This document shows, piece after piece, positions 28,862 through 38,400 of a DNA stretch of 44,486 nucleotides. Within the stretch, counting starts at the first letter, position 1. Each line of letters begins with the position of its first letter. The notes under the pieces were generated by a model. It saw only the letters and a list, made by a program, of their open reading frames with translations. It did no database searches and was not told where the DNA came from. Made by a program: the position numbers and the translations under genes. Source of the stretch: an uncultured Prevotellaceae bacterium (lineage in GTDB: Bacteria > Bacteroidota > Bacteroidia > Bacteroidales > UBA932); NCBI GenBank assembly GCA_947166905.1, contig CAMVFZ010000017.1, positions 1 through 44,486 on the forward strand, given 5' to 3'.

Positions 28862-29880
28862 AAATCAAGGCTCTCATATTAACGTTCATGCTGTGCATGA
28901 TGCCGCTCTGGGCAAAGGCCCAGGAGGCATCGGAAGAAGAATCCGTAAACGTACCGGAGATTATCTTCGGCCACATCGGCGATTCTTATGAATGGCACAT
29001 AACCGACATAGGGGAGACCAAGGTTGCCATACATCTGCCCGTTATCCTTTACAGCGGCAAATCCGGCTGGCACATGTTCTCATCGGCCCGCCTGGAAGAA
29101 GCCGAATACGAGGGCTTCCACATCGACCCCGAATCCGGCAAAATAGTGGACGCGGACGGCGAAAGGCCCTTTGATATTTCCATTACCAAGAACGTGTTGT
29201 CGCTTATGATCAGCGCCGTACTGCTGCTTGCGGTTGTGCTGCTCACTGCCAGATGGTACCGCAGGCACGATGCTTTGTCAGAGGCTCCCAAGGGCATTGC
29301 AGCCTATATGGAGCCCTTGATCATGTTCGTTCACGGTATAGCCAAGGACAATATCGGAGAAGACTATCGCAGGTATTCACCATACCTTTGCATGGCTTTC
29401 TTCTTTATTTTGTTCAACAACTACCTGGGTATCATCCCGTTCTTCCCCGGCGGAGCCAACCTTACCGGTAACATTGCAATTACCATGGTGCTGGCTCTTT
29501 GCACCTTCCTTACTGTAAACCTCTTCGGAAACAAGCATTATTATAAAGAGATTTTTATGCCGGATGTTCCCGGTTTCCTTAAGCCGATAATGCCGATTAT
29601 AGAGGTTTTCAGCGCTATTATGAAGCCGATATCCCTGACGATAAGGCTTTTTGCAAATATGATGGCCGGCCATATCCTGATACTGTCACTTGTGTGCATT
29701 ATCTTCATTATGGCCAAGTACGGCGGAGTGCTCTTCGGCTCGATGAGCCTTGTATCCGTACTCTTCGGTGTATTCTGCGACATGCTGGAATGCCTGGTTG
29801 CCTTTATCCAGGCCTATGTATTCACCATGCTGTCCGCAATCTACATCGGCCTTTCCAGGCCAAAGGCTGAACACGAATAA
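28858..29880 (+). CDS. atpB: F-type ATP synthase subunit a
   Basis: Subunit a forms the proton half-channels of Fo. The 340-aa product begins with a signal-peptide-like segment (cut near AKAQ), then a ~100-residue hydrophilic domain before the membrane part from ~residue 110. The core motif KPISLTIRLFANMMAGHI has the essential Arg. This N-terminal extension with a signal peptide is characteristic of Bacteroidota subunit a. The ATG at 28858 (ATGA overlap with atpC) is chosen over a GTG at 28846. No atpI-like gene lies between atpC and atpB. Confidence 0.93.
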   Translation: MKIKALILTFMLCMMPLWAKAQEASEEESVNVPEIIFGHIGDSYEWHITDIGETKVAIHLPVILYSGKSGWHMFSSARLEEAEYEGFHIDPESGKIVDADGERPFDISITKNVLSLMISAVLLLAVVLLTARWYRRHDALSEAPKGIAAYMEPLIMFVHGIAKDNIGEDYRRYSPYLCMAFFFILFNNYLGIIPFFPGGANLTGNIAITMVLALCTFLTVNLFGNKHYYKEIFMPDVPGFLKPIMPIIEVFSAIMKPISLTIRLFANMMAGHILILSLVCIIFIMAKYGGVLFGSMSLVSVLFGVFCDMLECLVAFIQAYVFTMLSAIYIGLSRPKAEHE

Positions 29881-29917
29881 TAACAAATTGATATATAAAC
29901 ATTTAAAGTAATTTATT

Positions 29918-30172
29918 ATGATTAGTACAATTCTTCTTCAGGTTGCAGCAGGTGCTGCTCTCGGTAAGGTAGCAGCTGCTTTCGGTGCAGCAATCGCCGC
30001 ATTCGCAGCCGGTTTCGGTATCGGTAAGATCGGCCAGTCCACCATGGAGGCTATCGCACGTCAGCCTGAAGCTGCAGGCAACCTTCGTAGCGGTATGATC
30101 ATCGCTGCCGGTATGATCGAGGGTGCCGCCCTGTTCGCAATTATCGTTTGTCTTCTGGCCATCTTTCTCTAA
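29918..30172 (+). CDS. atpE: F-type ATP synthase subunit c
   Basis: The 84-aa proteolipid forms the rotor ring. It has two hydrophobic helices joined by the polar loop ARQPEA; the ion-binding carboxylate is Glu68 in AAGMIEGAALF. The residues after Glu68 lack the E-S/T pattern of well-known Na+ rings, so proton coupling is more likely. The 37-bp A/T-rich spacer before it could raise translation to supply the many c copies. Confidence 0.96.
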   Translation: MISTILLQVAAGAALGKVAAAFGAAIAAFAAGFGIGKIGQSTMEAIARQPEAAGNLRSGMIIAAGMIEGAALFAIIVCLLAIFL

Positions 30173-30175
30173 GGT

Positions 30176-30676
30176 ATGAATCTGGTCACTCCTGACAGCG
30201 GCCTCCTGTTTTGGATGGTCCTGATCTTTGCCATCGTTCTGGGTATATTGTGGAAGTTCGGCTTCCCGATGATAACCGGAATGGTAGAGAAGAGGACTGC
30301 CCATATTGATGACTCGTTGCGGCTTGCCCGCGAGGCCGAAGAAAGGATGAAGGGTTTGGCGGAGGAGCAGAAGAAGCTCATCGAAGACACTCAGAAGCAG
30401 CAGAGTCAGATGCTCAAGGATGCTGCAAACACCAGGGACGCAATTATCGCCCAGGCCCGCGACGAGGCCCGTCAGCAGGCAGACCTTATGATAGAGAAGG
30501 CCAAGGTTGAGATTGCGGCAGAAAAGGAGAGCGCGCTGCGCGATGTGCGCCGCGACGTGGCTGAGTTGTCTGTCCAGATCGCAGAGAAGATTCTCCGCGA
30601 CCGTCTTGCCCCGCAGCAAAAGCAGTCAGAGTACCTGGACAAACTCATAGACGAGATTAAAGAAGAGACCAAGTAA
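30176..30676 (+). CDS. atpF: F-type ATP synthase subunit b
   Basis: The peripheral stalk subunit, 166 aa. An N-terminal membrane segment (LLFWMVLIFAIVLGILWKFGFPMI) is followed by a long charged coiled coil with AREAEERMKGLAEEQKKLIEDTQKQQ and IEKAKVEIAAEKESALRDVRRDVAELSVQIAEKIL. Its stop overlaps the atpH ATG by one base. Confidence 0.94.
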   Translation: MNLVTPDSGLLFWMVLIFAIVLGILWKFGFPMITGMVEKRTAHIDDSLRLAREAEERMKGLAEEQKKLIEDTQKQQSQMLKDAANTRDAIIAQARDEARQQADLMIEKAKVEIAAEKESALRDVRRDVAELSVQIAEKILRDRLAPQQKQSEYLDKLIDEIKEETK

Positions 30677-31233
30677 TGAATACAGGAATCATAGCTTCCC
30701 GTTATGCGTCAGCTCTGTACAAGTGGGTTGGTGCCGATGAACCAGTAGCTACGCTGCTGTGCAATCAGGCCAAGACTCTTGTAGAGGCCCTGTCGCTTGA
30801 GAAACTGCGCTTCCTGCTTAAGGATGCCTCCCTAAAAAAGGAGGAAAAGCTGGCTCTTCTGGATGCAGCCCTGGCTCCGGAGAAACTCTCTCCCAAGCTA
30901 AGGTCTTTCGTAGAAATGGTAGAGTCCAACGGTCGTATTGCTGACCTCCGGTTCATCCTTATCTCTTACATTAATCTTTACTACAAAGAGCGGAATATCC
31001 ACTTTGCAAAGGTGGTGGCCGCTTACCAGCCCTCGGACGAACTGAGGGGCAAACTTACTTCTGTAGCGGAGAATCTGCTGCACGGCAAGGTGGTAATGGA
31101 AGAGGCTGTCGATGCAGATCTTATCGGCGGAATTGTGGTCGAGGTAGACGGATACCGCTATGACGCCAGTGTCAAGACTGCGCTCAAGACAGTACGGGAA
31201 AACTTCCGCGAGCAGAATAAGCGTATAATTTAA
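30676..31233 (+). CDS. atpH: F-type ATP synthase subunit delta
   Basis: The 185-aa stalk subunit joins b to the F1 crown. It shows the OSCP/delta pattern: IASRYASALYKWV at the N-terminus, FLLKDASLKKEEKLALLDAAL, RSFVEMVESNGRIADLRFILISYINLYY, and the C-terminal DADLIGGIVVEVDGYRYDASVKTALKTVRENF. It overlaps atpF by one base and lies 19 bp before atpA. Confidence 0.95.
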   Translation: MNTGIIASRYASALYKWVGADEPVATLLCNQAKTLVEALSLEKLRFLLKDASLKKEEKLALLDAALAPEKLSPKLRSFVEMVESNGRIADLRFILISYINLYYKERNIHFAKVVAAYQPSDELRGKLTSVAENLLHGKVVMEEAVDADLIGGIVVEVDGYRYDASVKTALKTVRENFREQNKRII

Positions 31234-31252
31234 TAATCGTAACTAATTCGTA

Positions 31253-32833
31253 ATGAATAATATAAAGCCAAGCGAAATATCCGAGGTCCTGCTCAAGCAG
31301 CTGGAAGCCATGGATCTTTCCGCAAAATACGAAGAGATTGGCAAGGTGCTTCAGGTAAGTGACGGCGTTGCCCGCATTTATGGTCTTGAAGGCGCCGAGG
31401 CCGGCGAACTCCTGGAATTTGACAATGGCGTTATGGCCGTTGTGATGAACCTGGAGCAGGATAATGTGGGTGCTGTGCTTCTTGGTCCTACGGACCTTGT
31501 AAAGGAAGGCATGTCCGTTAAGAGGACCGGCCGAATTGCATCCATCAATGTGGGTGAATCCATGCTTGGCCGTGTTGTAGACCCTCTGGGAAATCCGCTT
31601 GACGGCCGCGGCCGCATCGACGGCGAGCTCACGGAGATGCCTCTGGAGCGTAAGGCACCGGGCGTAATCTTCCGCCAGCCTGTAAGCCAGCCGCTGCAGA
31701 CCGGCCTCAAGGCCATCGACGCGATGATTCCTATCGGCCGTGGACAGCGTGAGCTGATTATCGGCGACCGCCAGACAGGTAAGACCGCCATCGCCATCGA
31801 TACCATCATCAACCAGAGGAGCGAGTATCTTGCCGGCAATCCGGTTTACTGCATCTATGTTGCAGTGGGCCAGAAGGGTAGTACCGTTGCAAGTATCGTA
31901 GATACCCTTCGTGCAAAGGGTGCCATGGATTATACTATCGTAGTTGCCGCTACTGCGGCTGATCCGGCTGCGCTCCAGTACTATGCTCCTTTCGCAGGAG
32001 CCGCCATCGGAGAGTACTTCCGCGATACCGGCCGCCACGCGCTTGTAGTATACGACGACCTTTCAAAGCAGGCTGTCGCTTATCGTGAGGTATCCCTCAT
32101 CCTGAGGCGTCCTTCAGGCCGCGAGGCTTATCCGGGCGATGTGTTCTACCTTCACTCAAGGCTTCTTGAAAGGGCTGCAAAAATAATTGAGCAGCAGGAG
32201 GTTGCAGAGCAGATGAACGATCTTCCCGAGTCTCTCAAGGGTAAGGTCAAGGCCGGTGGTTCGCTTACCGCCCTTCCTATCATCGAGACCCAGGCCGGAG
32301 ACGTATCGGCATACATTCCTACCAACGTAATTTCCATTACCGACGGTCAGATATATCTGGAGAGCGCCCTGTTCAACCAGGGTATGAGGCCTGCCATCAA
32401 CGTAGGTATCTCCGTTTCCCGTGTGGGTGGTAGCGCCCAGGTCAAGAGTATGAAGAAGGTGGCCGGTACCCTTAAGATTGACCAGGCCCAGTACAACGAG
32501 CTGGAGGCCTTCTCCAAGTTCTCTTCCGATATGGACAAGGTTACCGCAATGGCTATCGACAAGGGCCGTAAGAACAACAAGCTGCTTATCCAGCCCCAGT
32601 ACAGTCCTATGCCGGTAGGGGAGCAGGTTGCTATACTTTACTGCGGTACCAACGCCCTTATGAAGGATATCGCCCTTGAGAATGTACAGGAGTTCCAGGC
32701 AGACTTCCTTGACAGGATGCGTTCACTGCACAAGGACGTGCTGGACCAGTTGTCAAAGGGCAAGATTGATGACGATATAGTCAAAGTAATCCGCGAAGAG
32801 GCAGCATCGGTTGCCGCAAGATTCAGGAACTAA
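31253..32833 (+). CDS. atpA: F-type ATP synthase subunit alpha
   Basis: The non-catalytic nucleotide-binding F1 subunit, 526 aa. It has [18 protein letters not shown] (P-loop), [56 protein letters not shown] and [24 protein letters not shown]- and C-terminal domains are complete. Confidence 0.98.
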   Translation: MNNIKPSEISEVLLKQLEAMDLSAKYEEIGKVLQVSDGVARIYGLEGAEAGELLEFDNGVMAVVMNLEQDNVGAVLLGPTDLVKEGMSVKRTGRIASINVGESMLGRVVDPLGNPLDGRGRIDGELTEMPLERKAPGVIFRQPVSQPLQTGLKAIDAMIPIGRGQRELIIGDRQTGKTAIAIDTIINQRSEYLAGNPVYCIYVAVGQKGSTVASIVDTLRAKGAMDYTIVVAATAADPAALQYYAPFAGAAIGEYFRDTGRHALVVYDDLSKQAVAYREVSLILRRPSGREAYPGDVFYLHSRLLERAAKIIEQQEVAEQMNDLPESLKGKVKAGGSLTALPIIETQAGDVSAYIPTNVISITDGQIYLESALFNQGMRPAINVGISVSRVGGSAQVKSMKKVAGTLKIDQAQYNELEAFSKFSSDMDKVTAMAIDKGRKNNKLLIQPQYSPMPVGEQVAILYCGTNALMKDIALENVQEFQADFLDRMRSLHKDVLDQLSKGKIDDDIVKVIREEAASVAARFRN

Positions 32834-32839
32834 CGGCCT

Positions 32840-33697
32840 ATGGCATCGCTCAAGGAAATAAAGGGCAGGATTGCATCCGTAAAGAACACCCTCAAGATAA
32901 CCTCCGCAATGAAGCTGGTGGCTTCTTCCAAGTTGCGTAAGGCTCAGGGTGCCATTACCGGCATGTTGCCTTACCAGAAGGGTTTGGAGGGAATTCTGAG
33001 CGACCTTATGAACGGTGGCAGCGCAGATCCGCGCTATTTTGCTCCCGTTCCCCAGGACAAGCCCCTCAAGGTGGCTGTGGTTTGCTTCTCTTCCAATTCT
33101 TCGCTTTGCGGCGCATTCAACTCCAATGTTGTAAGGAAAACCCTTGCTCTGCTGGGGAGCCATGCTGCAGCCGGCAATGAAGTCACGGTTTACCCCGTAG
33201 GCAAGAAGATTGCCGATGCCATCGTAAAGGCTGGATATACCCCGGCCGGTGATTATACGGCAATGAGCGCCAAGCCTTCATACGAGCCTGCCGCCGCCCT
33301 GGCAGAAGAACTTGTCAAGGGTTACATGGAAGGCCGCTTTGATACTGTAGAGCTGGTTTACAACCACTTCAAGTCTACCGCATCCCAGGTTACCACACAG
33401 GAGACCTTCCTGCCCATGCAGGAGTTTTCTGCCGGCCAGGCCGATGTCGACTTTATTATTGAGCCCTCGCGCGAGGAGCAGATAGCCCTTTTGCTGCCCA
33501 AGGTGCTCAAGCTTAAGATTTATACCGTGCTGCTTGACAGCGTTGCCGCAGAGCACGCAGCACGTACTGTGGCAATGCAGGTTGCAACTGACAATGCAGA
33601 CCAGTTGCTCTCAGACCTCAATCTGGAATATAATAAAGGCCGTCAGCAGAAGATTACCAGTGAAATCCTGGATCTTGTGGGCGGCGCCATGGAATAA
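32840..33697 (+). CDS. atpG: F-type ATP synthase subunit gamma
   Basis: The central rotor shaft, 285 aa. It has the N-terminal helix (LKEIKGRIASVKNTLKITSAMKLVASSKLRKAQ), the Rossmann-like middle (FSSNSSLCGAFNSNVVRK) and the C-terminal helix (ARTVAMQVATDNADQLLSDLNLEYNKGRQQKITSEILDLVGGA). It lies 6 bp after atpA and is the last ATP synthase gene; namZ starts 17 bp later. Confidence 0.97.
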   Translation: MASLKEIKGRIASVKNTLKITSAMKLVASSKLRKAQGAITGMLPYQKGLEGILSDLMNGGSADPRYFAPVPQDKPLKVAVVCFSSNSSLCGAFNSNVVRKTLALLGSHAAAGNEVTVYPVGKKIADAIVKAGYTPAGDYTAMSAKPSYEPAAALAEELVKGYMEGRFDTVELVYNHFKSTASQVTTQETFLPMQEFSAGQADVDFIIEPSREEQIALLLPKVLKLKIYTVLLDSVAAEHAARTVAMQVATDNADQLLSDLNLEYNKGRQQKITSEILDLVGGAME

Positions 33698-33714
33698 TAA
33701 AACAATTCTTTTAA

Positions 33715-34914
33715 ATGAGAACAGGTATTTTAGCATCGGTGGTGGCAGTTATGACTGCCTTGACTGCGTGCGCATCGGCGCAGCTTAAACTTGGTGATGA
33801 GCGTAGCGACGCATATCTTCCCCTTCTTGAAGGCAAGCGTGTCGCACTGCTTAGCAACCATACCGGAATCGTCGGCAACAAAGAGGGTGGCCAGCACATA
33901 CTTGACGCTCTTCTGGAGCAGAAGGTGAATGTAACCGCTATTTTCTCCCCTGAACACGGATTCCGTGGTACGGCCGATGCCGGCGAGCATGTCAGCAGCA
34001 GCGTAGACGAGGCTACCGGCGTTCCCATCCTTTCCCTTTACAGCCCGGGCAGTTATCGTCCCAGTGCGGAGTCAATGGACAAGTTCGATGTGCTTATCGT
34101 TGATATTCAGGATGTTGGAACCCGCTTCTATACCTATTATATTACGATGAAGCGTCTTATGGAGGCCTGTGCCGATGCTGGCAAGGGCGTGGTTGTACTT
34201 GACCGCCCCAACCCCAACGGTTTCTTCGTAGACGGTCCTGTGCTTGATATGTCACTTAAGTCTGGCGTTGGCGCTATTCCTGTTCCCGTTGCCCACGGAA
34301 TGACCATGGGAGAGCTTGCCCTTATGATGAACGGCGAGCATTGGCTGCAGGATGGCCTGGTATGCAAGCTTGACGTTGTTTCATGCGAAGGCTATACACA
34401 TTCCATGAAAACAGGCATACTCGTAGCCCCTTCCCCCAACCTTAAGGACCTGCAGGCTATATACGCATATCCTTCAACTTGTTACTTCGAGGGGACCATT
34501 GTTTCACTTGGTCGCGGAACCGATGTTCCTTTCAAAGTTTACGGTCATCCCGATATGCAAGATTGTGAATATTTATTTACTCCCAGGAGCATCTCTGGAG
34601 CCAAGAATCCCCCCTGTCTTGACCAGGAGTGCAAGGGCGTTGACCTTACCGGTACCGATGCTTACGTAGGCAAGGTTGATTTCACTTACGTAATCGATGC
34701 GTACAAGAAGCTTGGCTGCCGCGAGGACTTCTTCCTTCGCAATGGCTTCTTTGATCTTCTTACCGGTCAGAGGAGTATCAAGGAAACAATCATAGCAGAA
34801 GCTTCCTCTTGCAGCGCAGAGGAACTTGCTGCAAAGCTCGCGGCCTCATGGAAAGCCGATGTAGAGGCCTTCAAGGAGCTTCGCAAACCTTATCTGCTTT
34901 ACCCGGAAAACTAA
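33715..34914 (+). CDS. namZ: Exo-beta-N-acetylmuramidase NamZ (DUF1343, GH171)
   Basis: The 399-aa precursor has a signal peptide with a possible lipobox (ALTAC). DUF1343 motifs are plain: GKRVALLSNHTGIV, IFSPEHGFRGTADAGEHV, VDIQDVGTRFYTYYITMKRLMEA, VVLDRPNPNGFFVDGP and PVAHGMTMGELALMMN. Characterised members from Bacillus subtilis and Tannerella forsythia release terminal MurNAc from peptidoglycan chains. Here it probably acts in the periplasm in cell-wall turnover. It follows atpG closely, and a strong terminator follows. Confidence 0.92.
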   Translation: MRTGILASVVAVMTALTACASAQLKLGDERSDAYLPLLEGKRVALLSNHTGIVGNKEGGQHILDALLEQKVNVTAIFSPEHGFRGTADAGEHVSSSVDEATGVPILSLYSPGSYRPSAESMDKFDVLIVDIQDVGTRFYTYYITMKRLMEACADAGKGVVVLDRPNPNGFFVDGPVLDMSLKSGVGAIPVPVAHGMTMGELALMMNGEHWLQDGLVCKLDVVSCEGYTHSMKTGILVAPSPNLKDLQAIYAYPSTCYFEGTIVSLGRGTDVPFKVYGHPDMQDCEYLFTPRSISGAKNPPCLDQECKGVDLTGTDAYVGKVDFTYVIDAYKKLGCREDFFLRNGFFDLLTGQRSIKETIIAEASSCSAEELAAKLAASWKADVEAFKELRKPYLLYPEN

Positions 34915-34930
34915 ACCTTAACCCTATAAA

Positions 34931-34964
34931 CGAAAGAACCCGACCTCACGGCCGGGTTTTTTCG
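34931..34964 (+). terminator. Terminator of the DUF1460-eno-atp-namZ run
   Basis: CGAAAGAACCCG.CC (34931-34945) pairs with GG.CGGGTTTTTTCG (34950-34964) around loop TCAC. The A-rich left and T-rich right arms could make it work in both directions. Confidence 0.9.
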
Positions 34965-35036
34965 CTAACACTAACACTTATTCAATATGATCAAAAACTT
35001 GCTTATGGTTTTTCTTCTGTCTTAGTGTTTTGCGAA
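34961..35036. repeat. Imperfect inverted repeat with 47-bp spacer
   Basis: TTCGCTAACACTAA (34961-34974) is matched by TTAGTGTTTTGCGAA (35022-35036) in reverse complement, with one small internal difference. The gap between namZ and tRNA-Ser holds no convincing gene. Confidence 0.55.
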
Positions 35037-35088
35037 TAGCGTGCCAAAGTGAAAAGTCTTTAAAAAATTGTAGAAATAATTTCTAAGG

Positions 35089-35120
35089 TTTGAGAAATTA
35101 ATAACTTTTTCATATATTTG
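35089..35120 (+). promoter_or_regulatory. Promoter of tRNA-Ser, with an upstream palindrome
   Basis: TTTG (35089-35092), a 20-bp gap and TATATTTG (35113-35120), 11 bp before the tRNA. A palindrome TAGAAAT-A-ATTTCTA (35071-35085) lies just upstream. Confidence 0.75.
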
Positions 35121-35131
35121 CACCCCCAAAT

Positions 35132-35219
35132 GGAAAGATGCTCGAGTGGCTGAAGAGGCACGCCTGGAAAGCGTGTGTACCCCAAAAGGGTATCGCGAGT
35201 TCGAATCTCGCTCTTTCCG
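35132..35219 (+). tRNA. tRNA-Ser (GGA anticodon)
   Basis: Acceptor GGAAAGA (35132-35138) pairs with TCTTTCC (35212-35218), discriminator G35219. The anticodon arm CACGC/GCGTG holds GGA at 35166-35168. There is a long class II variable arm and T-arm GTTCGAATC. CCA is not encoded. Confidence 0.95.
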
Positions 35220-35232
35220 CTTCTTTATAGAT

Positions 35233-35273
35233 AACAATACCCGTCCATAATGGCGGGTATTGTTGTTTTTTTT
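35233..35273 (+). terminator. Terminator after tRNA-Ser
   Basis: AACAATACCCG (35233-35243) pairs perfectly with CGGGTATTGTT (35254-35264), with inner CC/GG pairing, followed by a long T run. Confidence 0.92.
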
Positions 35274-35305
35274 ACACATGTCGTGTGAATTTTTATTCTG
35301 TTTTA

Positions 35306-35336
35306 TTGGATATTTAATTTGAATTTCCTAAACTTG
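35306..35336 (+). promoter_or_regulatory. Candidate promoter of the susC operon
   Basis: TTG (35306-35308), a 20-bp gap and TAAACTTG (35329-35336), one mismatch from TAnnTTTG. The start would fall near 35342, giving a leader of about 80 nt. Confidence 0.4.
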
Positions 35337-35345
35337 CCCGTGATT

Positions 35346-35381
35346 GTTTTGACCACTTTTTGGAAGAAACTGGTCTAAAAC
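35346..35381 (+). promoter_or_regulatory. Inverted repeat in the susC leader
   Basis: GTTTTGACCA (35346-35355) and TGGTCTAAAAC (35371-35381) are reverse complements apart from one bulged A, with a 15-nt spacer. It could be a leader RNA hairpin at the 5' end of the mRNA or a protein-binding site. Confidence 0.5.
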
Positions 35382-35421
35382 GATTTATATTACAACCTAA
35401 TATATTAACTTAAAAACGCTT

Positions 35422-38400
35422 ATGGGAAAACTTAAACTTTTTCTTACGGCAGTATTGGTATGCCTTTCAGCCGGTTTTGCGTTCGCCCAGACAAAGACAG
35501 TCAAGGGAAACGTTACCGCCAAAGCTGACGGCCTGCCAATCATTGGTGCTTATGTGCAGATTGAAGGCACGAAATTAGGCACTATTACTGACCTCGACGG
35601 TAACTTCACCATTCCGAACGTTCCCGCCAGCGCAACTTATGTCCTCGTAACCAATATGGGTAACAAGGATGTACGTGTTCCTATCGCAGAAAATCTTAAG
35701 ATTGTGATGGAAGATGACGCTGAGGTTCTGGAGAGTGCAGTTGTTACCGGTATGCAGAAGGTGGACCGTCGACTCTTTACTGGTTCAGCCGCAAAGATCG
35801 ACGCTTCCGCAGCTAAACTCGACGGTATCGCCGATGTATCCCGTTCTTTGGAAGGCCGCGTAGCCGGTGTATCTGTACAGAACGTTTCCGGTACCTTTGG
35901 TACGGCTCCTAAGATCCGTGTCCGTGGTGCTACCTCTATCTACGGTTCATCAAAGCCTTTGTGGGTTGTAGACGGCGTTATTATGTCCGACGTCATCGAT
36001 GTTTCCGCAGATGACCTTTCTTCCGGTGATGCCAATACCCTTATTTCTTCTGCAATCGCAGGTTTGAACTCTGACGATATTGAGTCTTTCGATATTCTTA
36101 AGGATGGTTCCGCAACCTCTATCTACGGTGCACGCGCAATGGCCGGTGTGATCGTTATCACCACCAAGAAGGGCCGCGCAGGTTCCGCTCAGATTAACTA
36201 TACAGGAGAATATACCCTTCGTCTGAAGCCTAGCTACAGCACCTTCAACATCATGAACTCCCAGGACCAGATGTCCATATACCAGGAGTTGCAGCAGAAG
36301 GGTTACCTGAACTATGCAGAGACTGCCAACGACAGCGATTCCGGTGTTTATGGTAAGATGTACCAGCTCCTCAGCCAGTACGACGCTACCAGCGGCCAGT
36401 TCGGCCTTGCAAACACTCCGGAGGCCAAGGCTGCTTACCTGAGGGCTGCTGAGTATCGTAACACAAACTGGTTCAACCGTTTGTTCACTTACAACATCCA
36501 GCACAACCACTCTATCAGCATGTCCGGTGGTACTGAGAAGAGCAACTATTACTCTTCACTCTCTATCATGGACGACCCGGGTTGGTCTCTCCAGAGCAAG
36601 GTTCAGCGTTTCACCGCAAACCTTAACATGACTCACAAGATTCTCCCGAATCTGTCCCTGAATATGATCGCAAACGCTTCTTACCGTAAACAGCGCGCTC
36701 CTGGTACCCTTGGTTCTTCAGTAGACGCAGTATCCGGTGAGGTTAAGCGTGACTTCGATATCAACCCTTATTCCTACGCACTGAATACTTCACGTGCCCT
36801 GGATCCTAACGAGTTCTATACAAGAAACTACGCTCCCTTCAACATTCTTCACGAGTTGGACAACAACTACATGGACTTCAACATCACTGAGTTCCGTGTA
36901 CAGAGCGAACTTTCTTACAAGCCTTTCAAGTCTCTTGAACTCACCGCCCTTGGTGCTTACAAGTACAACTCTACTTCAAACGAGCACTACATCCTCGATG
37001 ATTCAAACCAGGCACAGGCTTATCGCGCAATGCAGACCACTACTATAAGGGATAACAACTCATTCCTTTACGATGACCCCGATAACCCTTACGAGTTCCC
37101 TGTATCTGTATTGCCTTACGGTGGTATCTTCCAGAAGACCAACTTCGCTATGAACGGTTGGGACTTCCGTACAACCGCCAACTTCAACAAGACTTTCGCA
37201 GAGAAGCATATCGTAAACGTTTACGGCGGTATGGAGGTTAACTCTATCGAGCGTCACTCCACATGGTTCCGCGGTTGGGGTATGCAGTATGATATGGGTG
37301 AGGTAGCCAACTACTACTACCGTATCTTCAAGAAAGGTTCAGAGGAAGGCACAGAGTACTACACCCTGGGTAACACCCACGAGCGCAGTGCAGCTTTCTT
37401 TGCAAATGCTACCTATTCCTACGCCGGCAAGTACATCCTCAACGGTACTATCCGTTACGAGGGTACCAACAAGCTTGGTAAGAGCCGTTCTGCACGTTGG
37501 CTTCCTACATGGAACATCTCTACTGCATGGAACGCTCACGAGGAGGAATTCATGAAGCCCCTCTATCCTGCTCTCTCACACTTGTCACTCAAGGCTTCTT
37601 ACTCACTGACCGCTGACCGTGGTCCTTCATGGGTAGACAACTCCCTGATCAAGATCCTCGCCAACACTCCTTGGAAACCGGATTCAGGTCTCCGTGAGTC
37701 TGTTCTTTACATCGATGGTCTTGCAAACGACGACCTTACCTATGAGAAGAAGCACGAGCTTAACATTGGTCTCGAGGCTGGTTTCCTTGACAACAGGATC
37801 AACTTCGCCGCAGACTGGTACAAGCGTAACAACTTCGACCTCATCGGTGTAGTTAACACCCAGGGCCTTGGTGGTGAGGTTCAGAAATATGGAAACGTTG
37901 CTGAAATGAAGTCCAATGGTTATGAGATCAGCCTCAGCACCACCAACATCAAGACAAAGGACTTCAGCTGGGCAACCAACTTCATCTATTCACACTCTCA
38001 CAACGAGGTTACCAAACTGGAGAACACCACCCGTGCAATCGACCTTATTTCAGGTACCGGTTTCACCATGGAGGGTTATCCTGTACGTGCCCTGTTCTCT
38101 ACCAAGTTCCAGGGTCTGAATGAAGAAGGTCTTCCTACCTTCCTTGATCAGGACGGAAACGTATCCGTATCCGGTATCTACTTCCAGACCAGGATGAACG
38201 ACAAGCAGGATTGGCTCCAGTACTCAGGCAGCGTAGATCCTACCGATGTCGGTTCACTCGGAAATACCTTCCAGTACAAGGGCCTCCGTCTTAACGTATT
38301 CGTTACCTACTCCTTCGGCAACGTTATCCGTCTTGACCCTGTCTTCAAGAACAGGTACGACGACCTTAACTCAATGCCTAAGGAATTCAACAACCGTTGG

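Noticed and set aside
31184..32038. A 284-codon open frame antisense to atpA
   Set aside because: atpA is certain on the plus strand; the antisense frame has no recognisable domain or start signals.
34809..35039. A 76-codon frame running past the end of namZ
   Set aside because: It overlaps namZ, crosses the terminator and has no known motif.
35022..35279. An 85-codon frame antisense to tRNA-Ser
   Set aside because: It covers the tRNA gene and its terminator; no coding signal.
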